Source: Ichthyophis bannanicus (lineage: Eukaryota > Chordata > Amphibia > Gymnophiona > Ichthyophiidae). Taken from it: 64,000 nucleotides of DNA. A model generated the notes under the pieces. The model did not search any database, had not been told where the DNA came from, and worked only from the letters and a program-made list of their open reading frames with translations. How positions within the stretch are numbered: the stretch's first letter is position 1; each line of letters starts with the position of its first letter. The DNA is taken from the NCBI GenBank assembly GCA_033557465.1, contig CM066033.1, positions 1,353,189,834-1,353,253,833 of the forward strand. The letters are read 5' to 3'. Shown here piece by piece: positions 49,008-60,640 of this stretch. The position numbers and the translations under genes are program-made.

Positions 49008-50822
49008 ACACCAGCTTTCAAAAAAAGCCTTTGAAAGATACACCACACATGCGGTGTGGTCCCCTTCCCACCTAAGAATGCCATCTTTCCTCAGTCTCCT
49101 TTTTTCTGCAGAGCCCATCGGACGTGTGTCTGTTCCCCTCTGAAAAAGTTGACAGTTTTTGTCTTTAAAAATTAATTTTCCCCGGTCGCATACCCTTCTC
49201 GCACCCAAATCCGCTTGCATCAGCGTTGCGTTTTCTCAGGTTCTTTAATTTTTTTTCTCTAATTTTCGTTAGGCATGGGTTCTTGCCTTTTTCCTGGCCG
49301 GGCCAAGTGAATTTGACCTCATGGGGGCTGTCTTCCCTGCCATTGCCTCGGTCATTGGCTTCAAGCCGTATGACTGCTGTGCATACAACATGTAGTGCAC
49401 GGACCTGCATGACTGCTGCCTTTGATGTCTTGAGGCGGATCATGATGCCTTGGTCTGCAGTCTCTGTAAGCAGATGACTCCCAAGGCCCTTAAGAGCCAT
49501 CAGCAGCAGCGTGAGTTCATCTTCGACAAAGTTGATCAGCCCTGGAGTCGTCCGTGAGACCTTCCTCCAAGTCCTCTTCCGGGACCTCTGATCTTCTTGG
49601 GGACTGAATGGCCTTGGAGCCCCAAAGCCATGGAGCTTCCAGCCGGAGCGCCACCGACGAGGGCTGCCAGAAGAGCTGGAAACCTTTGAAGACCATGTCA
49701 GGAGACGAGTCAGGGGCAGTGAGAAAATTCCATGGGCACAGGACCTGTAGCTATCAATGCGAGGCTGAGGGTGACAGCCAGGAGAGGCCTTCTAAGTTGC
49801 CTTCTAAGTTGTCCTGACGGGAGCTGTCAACATCGAGGGATCGGCCTCAGATCCCCAAGGTCATCCTCGTCGAGGACTCCTTCTCAATGGAGCTGGCGCC
49901 AGGCCCAAACTCCTCAGTGCCTGCGCCGAAGGCTGCAGAGCTATCTGGTCTCGAGATCAAGATGAGGGCCTTGGGGCGCAGTTTGTCTGCCTTCTTGGCC
50001 CAGCAACGGGCTTTGATGCCCGGTTCCTCTGGGTCATCACTCCCAACCATTGGGCCCTCCACATTGAGGGAGTCACCAGAAGTTTAGCCGATCCTTGAGT
50101 ACTTCTGGCCTTGAGAGATCCCTCGGCATTGGTCACGATCCTGGTCCTGTTCTTCAGGTTTACGATCTTCCCACTCAGTGCTGAGGCATCGGAGCTATTG
50201 GGGCCAAGGCGTGAACCTGAGACCCGGGGAACCCTTGACTTCTCCACTGCCTCCGAATCAGATTGGGAGACAGGATGATGAATCCCCGGACACCCGCTGT
50301 CCCCGGGACGTACCCTTGGACTCGTCTCCCCAGGAAATATGGCGCCGGTCCGCTCCTGATTACATGACCTTCCTCACCTTCATGAAGGATATGGTGAAAT
50401 CCTTCGCCTTCACCACAGAATTGGGGAGGACCCTCCAAAGGAAGCACTCGCAGTGCCCATTCCTCGCATCCTGGAACAGCTGCTTCTCCGCATGTGGGAG
50501 ACACCATCCTCGGTACCCATTGAAGCAGACAGCTGGACTCAATGTACCGTGTCCGCCGGAGCCCTGGCTTCCAAAATGCCCAGCTGCCTCATCATTCTGT
50601 GGTTGTGGAGTTGGCCATGCATAGGCTTAAGAGCCAGAAGAGGTATTCCTCGGTTCTGCCAGGTAGGGAGGCCCATGCCATGGATGGTATAGGTAGGACG
50701 TGCTTCCAGGGCTTGATGCTTGTCAGCCAATCCAAGCCTACCAGCTATACATGGGCATGTACCTGCGGGACCTGGCAAAGGAGTTTTCCGGGTTTGCGGC
50801 TGGGCTCCCTTCCAGTTCCCTT
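49008..50822 (+). mobile_element. DIRS retrotransposon, family A, copy A3 (ORF1 fragment)
   Basis: Starts inside the left terminal repeat (CCAGCTTTCAAAAAAAGCC, ACACATGCGGTGTGGTCCCC) and covers most of ORF1 in a decayed state. It ends at about 50822, inside the helical region, with no RT or recombinase. Both ends are truncated. Confidence 0.8.
49274..50822 (+). pseudogene. DIRS A3 ORF1 (gag-like), strongly decayed
   Basis: In mixed frames: a zinc-motif remnant (CTDLHDCCL-like, near 49395-49430), SALLAQQRALMPGSSGSS near 49990-50030, PRDVPLDSSPQ near 50310, VPIPRILEQLLLRMWETPSSVP near 50455-50520 and PHHSVVVELAMHRLKSQKRYSSVLPGRE in pieces near 50590-50665. MLVSQSKPTSYTWACTC and DLAKEFSGFAAGLPSSS near 50715-50815 end it. 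Premature stops are frequent. Confidence 0.75.
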
Positions 50823-51130
50823 AAAAGATAGAAGGTGGAAACTTCTCTGGCTATGGTATCCTCATACAATTCGGACTTGGCTAACTTGACTGATATGTTG
50901 GAGAAGTCGCATGAAGAAATGGAAGCTAGATCACTATTAGTGATATTTTTTTTCTTCAAAATAGAGGCTCTGTTGCATCTGTATTTTAAGAAGTTGGATG
51001 TGATATTTGTTGAAGGGAAGAGTTTATCTTCATGCCCTCTTGAACAATCTCTTCAAAGCTCTTTTAAACTTTCCCTTACGGTACTTATCAACTATCTTTC
51101 TCATGCTGGTATTTAGCTTTGGAGGACATA
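50823..51130. other. Unassigned 308-bp stretch
   Basis: An open plus-strand frame of about 90 codons (ANLTDMLEKSHEEMEARS...) passes through it. I do not recognise it; it may be a non-LTR ORF1 fragment. It lies between the DIRS A3 break and the SINE. Confidence 0.35.
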
Positions 51131-51370
51131 TAGTGGAGTGGAGGGGTAGCCTAATGGTTAAGAACACTGGCTTGGGAACCCAGAGAACAGGGTTCAATTC
51201 CCACTAGCACTCCTTGTGGCCTTGGGAAAGTCACTTAACCCTCCATTGCCTCAGAAAATTCCAAGTTATCAATGTCCCTGTTTAATGTACGTTACCAAGT
51301 GTAAGTTACAATGTAAACCACTTTGATTGAAATGATAAAGCGGTATATAAAACCTGTTAAATAAATAAAT
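51131..51370 (+). mobile_element. tRNA-headed CORE (MIR-like) SINE, full length
   Basis: A tRNA-like head has box A TAGCCTAATGG (51147-51157) and box B GGTTCAATTCC (51191-51201), followed by the CORE block (CCTTGGGAAAGTCACTTAACC). A LINE-derived 3' part (GTAAACCACTTTGATTG, AAAGCGGTATATAAAACC) and an AAATAAATAAAT tail end it. Pol III transcription from the internal boxes and L2-type retrotransposition are expected for this class. Possible imperfect duplication ATATAGTG/ATATACTG at the ends. Confidence 0.88.
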
Positions 51371-51559
51371 ATACTGATAATTCTAGATGTTAAGAACATA
51401 AGATATGCCATACTGGGTCAGACCAAAGGCAATCAAGCCCTGAATCCAGTTTCCAACAGTGACTAATCCAGGTCATAAGTGCCTAGCAGTTTCCCCAAAA
51501 GACACAGGTTCCACAATGCTTGTATTGGGTTAAGCAGTGATATCCTGGGTCCCTTTTAA

Positions 51560-53070
51560 TAATGGTTTATGGACCTTTCTTCCAGGAGCTTGTCCAAACC
51601 TTTTTTAAACCTTGCTACACTAACAGCATTTACTACATCCTCAGGTAACAAATTCCAGAGTTTGATTACACGTTGAGTGAAAAAATATTTTCTCTTATTA
51701 GTCTTAAATAGTTTACCCTGTAGTTTCATTACATGTCCCCTAGTCTTTCTATATTCTAATGAATCGATCTACGCTTACCTGTTACACTCCATTCATTAAT
51801 TTATAGACCTGTATCATATCGCCCCTCATCCGTCTCTTTCCAGATTGAAGAGCCCTAATCTTTTTAGCCTCTCTTCATAGGGGTATCCTTCCATCCCCTT
51901 TACCATTTTGGTGTCTCTCTCTCTACCTTTTCTAATAACGCTATATCTTTTTTAAGATACGGCGACCAGAATTGCACACGATATTCAAGGTGCGGTCGCA
52001 CCATGTAACGATACAGAGCCATTATAATATCCTTTATTTTATTTTCCATTACTTTCCTTATGAAACTAGCATTCTGTTTGCTCTCTTGGCTGCCGCTGCA
52101 CACTAGGCGGAGGGTTTTGAAATGTTATCCACGATGACGCCTAAATCTTTTTCCTGGGTGATGATTCTTAATGTGGAACCTTGCATTATATAACCATAGT
52201 TTGCGTTTTTCTTTCCTAGGTGCATAACTTTGCACTTGTCCACATTAAATTTCATCTGCCATTTGGATGCCTAGTCTTCCAATTTATCAAGATCCTCGTG
52301 AAATTTTCCACTATCCTCATAGGTTTTCACAATTTTAAATGTTTTTTTTGTGACCTGCAGATTTGATAACCTCACTCATTCACATTTCCAGGTCATTTAT
52401 GAATATGTTAAAAAGCAGCAGACCCAGCACAGATCCCTGGGTACTCCATTATTGACCTTTTTCCATTGGGAAAATTGGCCATTTAGCCCTACCCTCTGCT
52501 TTCTATCTTTTAACCAATTCCTGATCCACAATAGTACACTGCCTCCTATCCCATGACTTTTTAGTTTTGCCAAATGTCTCTTATAAGGGACCTTGTCAAA
52601 GGCTCTCTGAAAGTCCAGATACATTATATTAACCGACTCACCTTTGTCTACCTGTTTATTCACACCTTCAAAAAAACATAACAAATTAGTAAGACAAGAT
52701 CTTCCTTGTCTAAAGCCATGTTGACTGTCTCCCATTAAGCCATGACTATCTACAGTACATGTTCATTAATTTGTTCTTCATGATGGTTTCTACCATTTTT
52801 CCCGGTACTGACGTCAGGCTCACCGGTCTGTGGTTTACCGGATCACCCCTGGTACCCTTTTTAAAAATTGACGTTACATTGGCCGTCTTCCAATCTTCAG
52901 GTGTTACAGATGATTTTAATGATAGTTCACAGATTACTAATAGCAGGTCTGCAATCTCATATTTCAGTTCTTTCAACAACTTTGGATGTATACCATCCAG
53001 TCCAGGTGATTTGCTACTCTTCAGTTTATAAAATAGTTGTAATACATCTTCCTGGTGTATCGATATATGT
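51560..53070 (-). pseudogene. CR1 ORF2 reverse transcriptase, C-terminal two thirds, broken
   Basis: From 53030 downwards: KLKSSKSPGLDGIHPKLLKEL-type fingers, ADLLLVICELSLKSSVTPEDWKTANV, NHRPVSLTSVPGKMVETIMKN and DSHGLMGDSQHGFRQGRSC. Motif A is YLDFQRAFDKVPY (near 52580-52620), followed by LNGQFSQWKKVNNGVP. The FADDTKLF site has been replaced by a frame-shifted, altered stretch near 52330-52370. The thumb (RPHLEYRVQFWSPYLKKDI) is at 51925-52005. Inactive. Confidence 0.88.
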
Positions 53071-53312
53071 CCAGGAACAAGCTGGAGCCGACAGCTCGCA
53101 CATCCTGTTACCGCAGAAAATAATTCCCTTTTATTCTTCTTTTTTGTGGTTGCGTCTGCCTTCCTTCGACGCTACACCAGTACCGCCGGTGGTTCTTTCT
53201 TTTTTTCTAAAAAAAAAAACAAAAAAAACTTTCTTCTGGAGTCTTTTCCAGGTATTTTCTCCTCAGGTGCCACATGCCATTTTGGGCACTAGGCCCAACC
53301 TTTTCCTTTAAA

Positions 53313-55076
53313 ATGGAAAAACCCGCTGACCACTCTATTTCGGAGTGTGTTGCCTGTGGGATGATGTTGAAGAGGGGCCGGCAGAACCGAGCTGCTAAAC
53401 TTAGCACCCTTTTTCCCTCCAATGCAGCCTCTGTGGCATCAACGTCTTCCAGGGCTTCGTCTTCCTTCCATGGATCTCAGGTAACTAAACATAAATCTAG
53501 CCGGTCCTCAAAGGGTAGATCTCCCTCTAAGCATCAAGAAGCCTCTGGCATTGCCCTTGAGAGACTTTCACCAGCAAAATTGCCCCGGCGGGAGGCTTTG
53601 GCTTCCAAAGCACTAACGGGGCTCCAGGATGTTCTTGTGGCCTCAACCTCGGCAGAACTACTGGTGCCATGCTCTGGGGTACCGGCTGCTTCATCCGGTA
53701 CCGATACCCAAGCATCGGCAGCGTCGATAGACCAGAGATTCTTGGCTATTGAACGCAGTCTGGCGGCTCTTCTCACTGCCTCGATGCCCTTGAAACCGCT
53801 TCCGACAATTCAACCGGTACTGGCACCGAATCTGGTACTGGTATCGACTGCATCGATATCGGCAGGTATTCTGCCGGGATCGAGTCATGCTTATCCATAT
53901 GGTATTGACAAGTCGGTACCGGACCCCTCCGATGCTGGCTTCAATCGGTACCGGTACCGTGCCTTGCACGATCACTCGGATCGGCGATACTTTGAATGCT
54001 TCGATGAGTCTGAAGACTCTGAAAGCTCTGCCAATACCAGAGTACTTCTTCCTGAGGATTCTTCTTCTCCTCAGTGTAGGATGTCTCCACCAGAGGATAT
54101 GTCCTTTCAGGATTTTATCCAAGATGTGGCTTTAGGTCTTTCCATCACAGTGGCTCCTGAAAAAGGAATTAGGGCAAAGGAATTAGAAATCCTACAATAC
54201 CCTAAAGCTCCCAAGGAGGCAGCTACCTTGCCTATTCATGAGATCTTGCATGATCTCATGTTAAGGATGTGGGAAACACCGCTAACTACATCTCCTCACT
54301 CTCGAAGACTCAACACCATGTATCGAGTTCCTCCTTGTTGTGGGTTTCAGAAGACTCAGCTACCACACCATTCCATGGTGGTGGAATCAGCTTTGAGAAG
54401 GATCAAGAGTGCAAAAAGGCATGCATCTAATCCTCCAGGACATGAGTGTAGGACTGTTGACACCTTTGGACGTTAAACCTTCCAGGCTTCCATGCTTTCT
54501 GCTAGGATCAGTTCCTATATATTATATATGGGAATGTTCCTTAAGGAGGTCACAGGAGATTTAGGGCTTATGAGCCCTCTCCTTCCTGATGATAAGAGGC
54601 AGGATTACCTCACCCTTGTCAAACATGCTTAGGATGTTTCGAAGTTTGTCAATCGTGCAGCCTTTGACTGCTTTGAGTGCATAAGCAGAACCTCTGCTAT
54701 TGCCATAGGTGAACGTAGGATTGCCTGGCTCCAGGCATCTCACTTGGAACTTTGGATACAGGATAAACTAGGGAACATTCCTTGCACAGGGGAGAATCTC
54801 TTTGGCAAGAATTGGCAGGAAAAAGCTAATGAGATAGATGCATACAATATCACCTTGGATAGATTCTCTAAATCTACAGCTGATCCTGCAAGGAAAAAAT
54901 CCTACAAGAAACCATTCTTCAGTAGGAAGAAGAGGTTTTATCCCTCCTATACCCAGCAGGGGCATCGTTTGGGTCAGTCTGCCCAAAATGGACAGCAGCA
55001 ACAACCTAGGCAAAGAAAAACAAAAGCTGCTAAGCCTCAACCGGCTCAGCAGACTCAGCCTCCACAGGGGCTTTGA
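53313..55076 (+). pseudogene. DIRS B4 ORF1 (gag-like), nearly full, zinc motif deleted
   Basis: ATG at 53313 (MEKPADHSISECVACGMMLKRGRQNRA). Compared with B2 the first CxxC and the THDWCxxC part are missing, so a deletion joined the start to the second half of the zinc motif. The rest is in one frame to 55076 apart from a TAA at 54474 and a TAG near 54630. The core (MSPPEDMSFQDFIQDVALGL; LRMWETPLTTSPHSRRLNTMYRVPP; LPHHSMVVESALRRIKS) and the basic tail are kept. The linker at 53680-53960 has five GGTACC words. Ends CTT TGA C. Confidence 0.88.
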
Positions 55077-56780
55077 CTCCTATCTAGCGAACTTTGTCTT
55101 CCTGGCCCTGAACGGTCCAGAACCCTTCACCATTCCAGGAAGGTTATGTCATTTTGCCCCCAGATGGGGTCAGATAACAGCAGAAAATTGGACTCTGTCT
55201 GTTGTAAGAAAGGGGTACAAGCTTAATTTCCTCAGCATGCCCCCTCCTACAATGGTAAGACAGTTCAATTCTCAGACCTCTCTCAACAACCAGTTAGGTT
55301 AAGAGGTCACTGTGCTTCTTGCCCAAGGGGCAATACAAGAGGTACCCATTCTACAACAGGGTACAGGGTTCTACTCCCCGTATTTCCTTATTCCAAAGAA
55401 AACAGGACACAGACCCATTTTAGACCTCAAAGAATTGAACAAATTCCTGTTCAAAGAGAAGTTCAAAATGATTTCTCTAGGAACTCTGCTGCCTTACCTT
55501 CAGAGACAGGATTGGCTTTGTTCTCTAGATCTCAAGGATGCGTACACTCATGTTCTCATCCATCCAACTCATCGAAAGTTCCTTCACTTCCTATTTCAAG
55601 GGAAGCACTACCAATACAGGGTTCTTCCTTTTGGCCTGGCCTTTGCACCAAGGGTGTTCACAAAATGCATGGCTGTGGTGGCAACATTTCTTCGCACCCT
55701 AGGAATATTCGTCTTCCCTTACTTAGACGACTGGCTCATTCGAGCCCCTTCAGAGCCAGAGGCCCGGGTTGCTCTCTCCCACACACTGCGCATCCTTCAG
55801 TATTTGGGACTTGTCATAAACTTCCCAAAATCCAACCTTGCTCCCACTCAATCTCTATAGTTTATAGGAGCTCTGCTGAATACCAGACAGACAAGGGCCT
55901 ACCTTCCACAGCCCCGCTGCCTTCGCATTGTGCAGTTAGCTTCCCAAGCAGTGTTAAAACCTCACCTCACTGCTCGAGAAATGTTACAGTTGCTTTGCCA
56001 CATGGCATCCACCGTGCATGTGGTTCCTTATGCTCGCCTCCATATGAGGATAGCCCAGTGGGCTTTATCCACTCAGTGGGCTCAGGCGTCAGGTTGCCTG
56101 TCAGACAAAATAGCAAACTCAGATCGCCTTATTATGTCCCTCCAATGGTGGCAATCACCCCAAAACCTTTTGGTGGGGTCCCCTTTTCAGCAACCTCCAC
56201 CCCAAGCCACTCTAACAGATGCTTCACAGGTGGGTTGGGGAGCCCATCTGCAAGGCCTCTCTACCCAGGATACCTGGACTCCACTCTTTGCGGTGTATAT
56301 TCCAGGCATTCAAAACTCTTGGGCAGACACTCAGTTGAGTTCTGCTTCCACATGAATGGTCTCTCCATGCAGACCAGGTGGCCAAAATTTTCCAAATTTG
56401 GGGAACCCCAGACATAGACCTCTTCGCACGTCCGCTGAATGCTAAACTTCCCCGGTTCTGTTCCAGAATTCCGGCTCAGGGTTGTCAATCCAGGGATGCT
56501 TTCCTCCTCCATTGGGGCCAGGACTTACTGTATGCCTTTCCACCCATTCCCCTAATTCCCAAAACCCTGTTCAAGCTTCAGAGAGACAGAGGTCATATGA
56601 TTCTCATAGCTCCACGTTGGCCACGGCAAATGTGGTACCCTCTGCTCCTACATCTCTCTCAAGCTCCGCCTCTGGAGTTAGGATCTGCTTCAGATCTCCT
56701 TTCTCAGGAGGACGGGATGCTGTGGCATCCCAATCCCCAGTCTCTGCATCTCAGGTCCTGGTTGCTGAAAGCCTAGAACT
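55075..56780 (+). pseudogene. DIRS B4 reverse transcriptase / RNase H, broken
   Basis: The +1 frame is open through the ORF1 end (GFDSYLANFVFLALNGPEP). RT blocks: FYSPYFLIPKKTGHRPILDLKELNKFL near 55368-55445 with one Gly codon lost, LCSLDLKDAYTHVLIHP near 55518-55567, FGLAFAPRVFTK near 55633, and FPYLDDWLIRA near 55713-55748 (YLDD intact). RNase H: LTDASQVGWGAHL near 56212 with one Thr lost; then a deletion removes the block with the TDNQ site (text jumps from TWTP to AVYIPGIQNSWAD near 56280-56330). The end block runs DIDLFARPLNAKLPRFCSR to WLLKA stop at 56776. Inactive. Confidence 0.87.
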
Positions 56781-56837
56781 TCACGGTCTTAACCTTTCTC
56801 AGCAGGTAAAGGATTTCTTTTATCCTTCCAGGAAGCC

Positions 56838-58265
56838 TGTAAACGGGGGTGCTTGTTGTGAAAGTTCCACAATCTTGGCAAGGCTATGACTTGACTTGCA
56901 AAGGATTGTGGGTGTTGTAGTTCAATCACACAAAACTAGCCGTTTAACAAGAATAAAGAATTGTAGTTACTCGAGTGTAAAGCAGAAAACAGATTTTATT
57001 TATGGGGTGTTATTCCCTCGCACAGATATGCTTGATAACATCAACAGGATAATTTTCTCCAGGAGTTTTATTCAGGAAACAAGGGAATGAAAAATAAACC
57101 CAAAAGGAAAATTCTCCTTATCAAAAAAACAGCTTTCTTCCTTTCACACAGAGAAGAAGCCTTTTTTCAAAGTCCCACGTGCACTTGTGCCTTGCTCTAA
57201 TCACAGGTGCTTAACCAGCTGCAAACCCTTGCTGGTCCACTCTCCACGTGGGTCCAACTTTCCCCAAAGCTATCTCTCAAAGAAACTTTTCTGGGAAGTT
57301 AAAAATCAGTACAGTTCCTTTTGGTGTTTGATCCTTATCTGAGGATTACTTTAGAACAGCAGCTTAGAAAGAGAACAATCCATACATTCAACTTCCTCAT
57401 TTGATATTTTCCCTTGCTCTTGAAATATCATAGGATCACTTCCATACACTGGCTCAGAGGATTTCTCTAACTGATCTCTACCAGAATAGAAACTGTTTCC
57501 CTGCTGTCTTCCTTGTGCAAAGTTAGGGAACAGATCAGAGTTCATACCTGAGATCACGTTGCCATTAGGCTTCCTCTATGGGTATTTTGGCCAGTAGGTA
57601 GCAAAGCTTCTGTGCCCAGCTCTCCAGTCATAATCCCTGGACTTTAGGTCTCTTTTCCCATACCTCCTTAAATAGGTATTAGAGCTCCTTCTTTCTGTAG
57701 ATGCAGCCGTCTCCTTTACAGGTGCTGTCCAAGGGTTCCTGGCTGTATATCTCCAAGCCTCTGGCTTCTTCCAGTCCAATGAAGAATGCTTGCCCCAGAA
57801 ATCTCTCCCAGCGTACGTACTGCCTTGGACTCCTTTCTTAGACCTTCTGGACGTCTTGCTGTTCTTCCTTCTGTTCACGATCAGTCTCTCCTTCTCTAGC
57901 TCCCATTGCTGTCCTTGCTGTCTTTGCTCTCCTTGCTGTCCTTGCTGTCTGTATGATGAATTTCTTCTAGCTTTAAAGTGCCTAGATGGCTGCTCCACCC
58001 TAGCACACTCCAGGTGTTCTGAATTAAGCCCTGCCCTAGAAGATGTGTGATTAGGGATTACATCATTGCTTCTCTGATTAGGCACACGTTTCCCTACTTC
58101 AGCTCTCCTAAAGGCTTTCTGTAAACCAGTGCATTCTGGGTCTGGTAGTCTTTTAGATAAACACTCTGTTTTAGTGCTTTTACCAGCCAGCACAGGTTGC
58201 TTATTCAGAGCCAATTCACCTCTTGTATTATTTCTTCCTGAACTATGATAAGCTTCCTTATCACA
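56838..58265 (-). repeat. Solo LTR, copy 2, inserted in DIRS B4
   Basis: On the minus strand it begins TGTGATAAGGAAGC and ends CCGTTTACA (TG...CA). The 4-bp duplication AGCC lies at 56834-56837 and 58266-58269. It shares its first 20 bases, an AACACCTGGAG block, a CACCCCATAAATAAA block and a GAACTACAACACCCA-type block with the LTR at 3001-4444. The rest is strongly diverged, so these are two subfamilies. Confidence 0.85.
57576..58264 (-). other. Open frame running from the LTR 2 start, no ATG
   Basis: About 229 codons without a stop, beginning CDKEAYHSSGRN at the LTR terminus, in the same register as in LTR 1. It includes a run of Gln/Gly repeats (QQGQQGEQRQQGQQ). No ATG, no domain recognised. 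A chance open frame in purine-rich DNA is possible. Confidence 0.3.
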
Positions 58266-59367
58266 AGCCTTACACAAGACGCTCTTATGCTTTCAAGTGG
58301 AAAAGGATTACCATATGGTGCTCGCAGAAGGGTCTTAACCCTCTTAGCGATACCTCTGGAATCATTACTGGAGTATCTCCTTCATTTATCTAATGCAGGG
58401 CTTAAGACCAATTCAGTGAGAGTTCATATTGCAGCTTCTTTCAAGCCTCTAAATGGGCAACCTGTTTCTTCTCATCCTCTCATAGCGAGATTTATGAGAG
58501 GCCTTCTTTTAACTAAGCCTCCCATTAAGCCACCACCGGTGGCATGGGACTTAAATTTGGTTCTTGGGCAGCTTATGAAACCGCCTTTTGAACCATTAGC
58601 TACCACCTCCTTGAAATTCCTTTCCTGGAAGGTCATCTTTCTTATTGCAATCACATCAGCACGTCGCATCAGTGAATTGCAAGCATTGGTGGCTGATTCT
58701 CCTTATACAAGGTTCCATCATGATAAGGTAGTCCTTAGGACTCATCCACACTTTATGCCAAAGGTGATGTCACCTTTTCATTTAAACCAAGTGGTTTACC
58801 TTCCTGTATTCTTCCCAAGGCCTCATGCCTCAAATGCAGAAAGGAATCTTCATACTTTGGATTGTAAAAGGGCTCTGGCCTTTTACTTACAAAGGACACA
58901 GCAACATAGGACATCCTCAACCTTTTGTTGCTTTTGATCTTAGTCATTTTGGACTTCCAGTCTCCAAAAGAACACTGTCCAACTGGATTGCACAGTGTAT
59001 ATTTTTTGCCTTTGAGAGTAAAAACCTTCCTCTGGAAGGCCATGTCACAGCTCACAATGTGAGAGCCATGGCAACCTCTATGGCTCATCTTCACTCTGTG
59101 TCTATTGACAACATCTGCCGAGCAGCTACTTGGGCTTCGGTTCATACCTTCACAGCCCATTACTGCTTCGATAAGGACTCCCGCCGGGATGCCTTGTTTG
59201 GTCAGGCTGTTTTTCAACACCTGTTCCATACTTAATCAACTCCTCCCCACCATCCCTGATAGGATGCTTGAGATCCATGGGGGGAAGTGGAGCCCTTTCA
59301 GAAGGGCACACACCTTCTGGGGTTTCTCCCTGTTATCTGCAGCTAGGGAGTCCCCATATGCGAAGAC

Positions 59368-60640
59368 AGTCCAACAAACAAGCACAATTCCACGTGCCAA
59401 TAACTGACCCACTGAAAAGTATTTGGTCCGTTTACAGAGGGTAGTTACAAAACTACTATATGCTATAGGGTATCCCTCTAATTAGATTAATCAAAGCTGG
59501 TATAACTGAATCCACAAGGTACAATTAATCATTTCTTAGTAATACGCCAATTGTACTGCTTGTTGCTAACCACTGGTCTCAGACTATAGCGGGCACTGCT
59601 CAGGATACAAATCGCAAGAGCTACGTGCTACAGTAACATCAATGACCAGGTTTATTTGTTTAGAATATGGCTTAAGAATGTCCCGTACCAAATTTTGGGT
59701 TTCTCAAATAAACCAGACTTATCTTAAATATTGATCCAGTTTTCATTTTTTGCCAAGATTGCAATTAGCCCAACGCCACCATTTCGGTATCCGATGCACG
59801 TTTCGTTGCTTCTTCAAGGGGCTTGCAAACAAGAATTGGCTCTACATACAGAAAAGAATGCGACAGTTACTACACAAAAGTAGTTGCTTCATAAGAGCAG
59901 AAGTAAAAGATGACAATCAAACCTGAACTGGAATAGCTCTTAAAACAGGCTTGTGCAGCTAGCTTCACGCTTGATATGGTTGCCTAAGCTTCTCAAAAAA
60001 CGCCGCGCATGCGAGTTTGAGGACTGCTTTGAGTGATTTAAATACCGACTACGAAAGCTGACTTCATACTTGGTGTGTAACCAATCATATTTCACAATGT
60101 CATAAGCAAGCTCTCCATTCAATCATACTATTTAATCCTCCAGGGGAAACTGTTTTCAACGTGTAAATCCATTTCTGTTCTCGTAGAAGGAGCGTTTTTT
60201 CTCGAGATTTACCGGAGCAGCCTCCCAACACCCGATCTATGCCAAAACAACGGAGGTCTTGAAACCCATGACCTTTTTGCATGCAATGGGTTACGATAGG
60301 GGCTTCCATTATTTTACAATGAAGTCGGCTGCGATGTTCCCCCAGCCTAACATTCAGAGAACGGGTAGTTTGCCCTATATACAGCAACCCGCATGGACAT
60401 CTAATGGCATAGATTATATAATCAGTGGTACAGGAGGTATGATGCCATAAAGTATAGGTCTTCTCATGATAAGTGAATGTATCTGTGTCCTCCGTGATAG
60501 CACAGAAATAACTGACCCAGTCCAAGACAGTCCACGTCTTGGACTGGGTCAGTTATTGGCACGTGGAATTGTGCTTGTTTGTTGGACTGTATAGCCTGGC
60601 ATGTTTTCCCCTTGATCCTTGCCTCCACGTCTTGGACTGG
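59368..60640 (-). mobile_element. Penelope-like element PLE-2, truncated, with inverted terminal piece
   Basis: Flanked by a 15-bp duplication CCCATATGYGAAGAC at 59353-59367 and 60641-60655 (one mismatch). It carries only the GIY-YIG end of the protein. The left 45 bases (59368 onward, GTCCAACAAACAAGC...) reappear inverted at about 60540-60586, as expected for Penelope elements with an inverted pseudo-LTR. It has inserted exactly at the start of the complementary region of DIRS B4. Confidence 0.88.
60100..60530 (-). pseudogene. PLE-2 GIY-YIG endonuclease domain
   Basis: An open frame of 141 codons: a His-rich linker (TYHEKTYTLWHHTSC), then TDYIIYAIRCPCGLLYIGQTTR in pieces, which gives the GIY and YIG strands, and LNVRLGEHRSRL with the catalytic Arg. 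HCMQKGHGFQDLRCFGID and LLLREQKWIYTLKTVSPGGLNSMIEW carry the downstream Glu. The RT part is missing. It belongs to a different lineage from PLE-1 (YIGQT in place of YVGRT). Confidence 0.85.

Larger units (their letters stand above)
56740..59235 (+). pseudogene. DIRS B4 tyrosine recombinase, split by a solo LTR
   Basis: Starts LVAESLELHGLNLSQQVKDF near 56750. The LTR interrupts after SRKP at 56837. It resumes at 58270 with YTRRSYAFKWKR, passes frame shifts near 58345 and 58430, then is open to NRTSS-like text near 58915. Arg I is in SARRISELQALV (near 58656). The last part (58946-59235) is open with HNVR near 59056, WASVHTFTAHYC (Tyr near 59160) and a stop at 59233. Catalytic residues remain, but the gene is broken by the LTR and indels. 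Confidence 0.88.

Noticed and set aside
50835..51116. Possible L1/Tx1 ORF1 fragment
   Set aside because: The text is only vaguely similar in style; no motif strong enough to support the call.
51147..51201. tRNA gene from box A and box B
   Set aside because: The region is the head of a CORE SINE; no cloverleaf acceptor stem is seen, and the CORE block and LINE tail follow directly.
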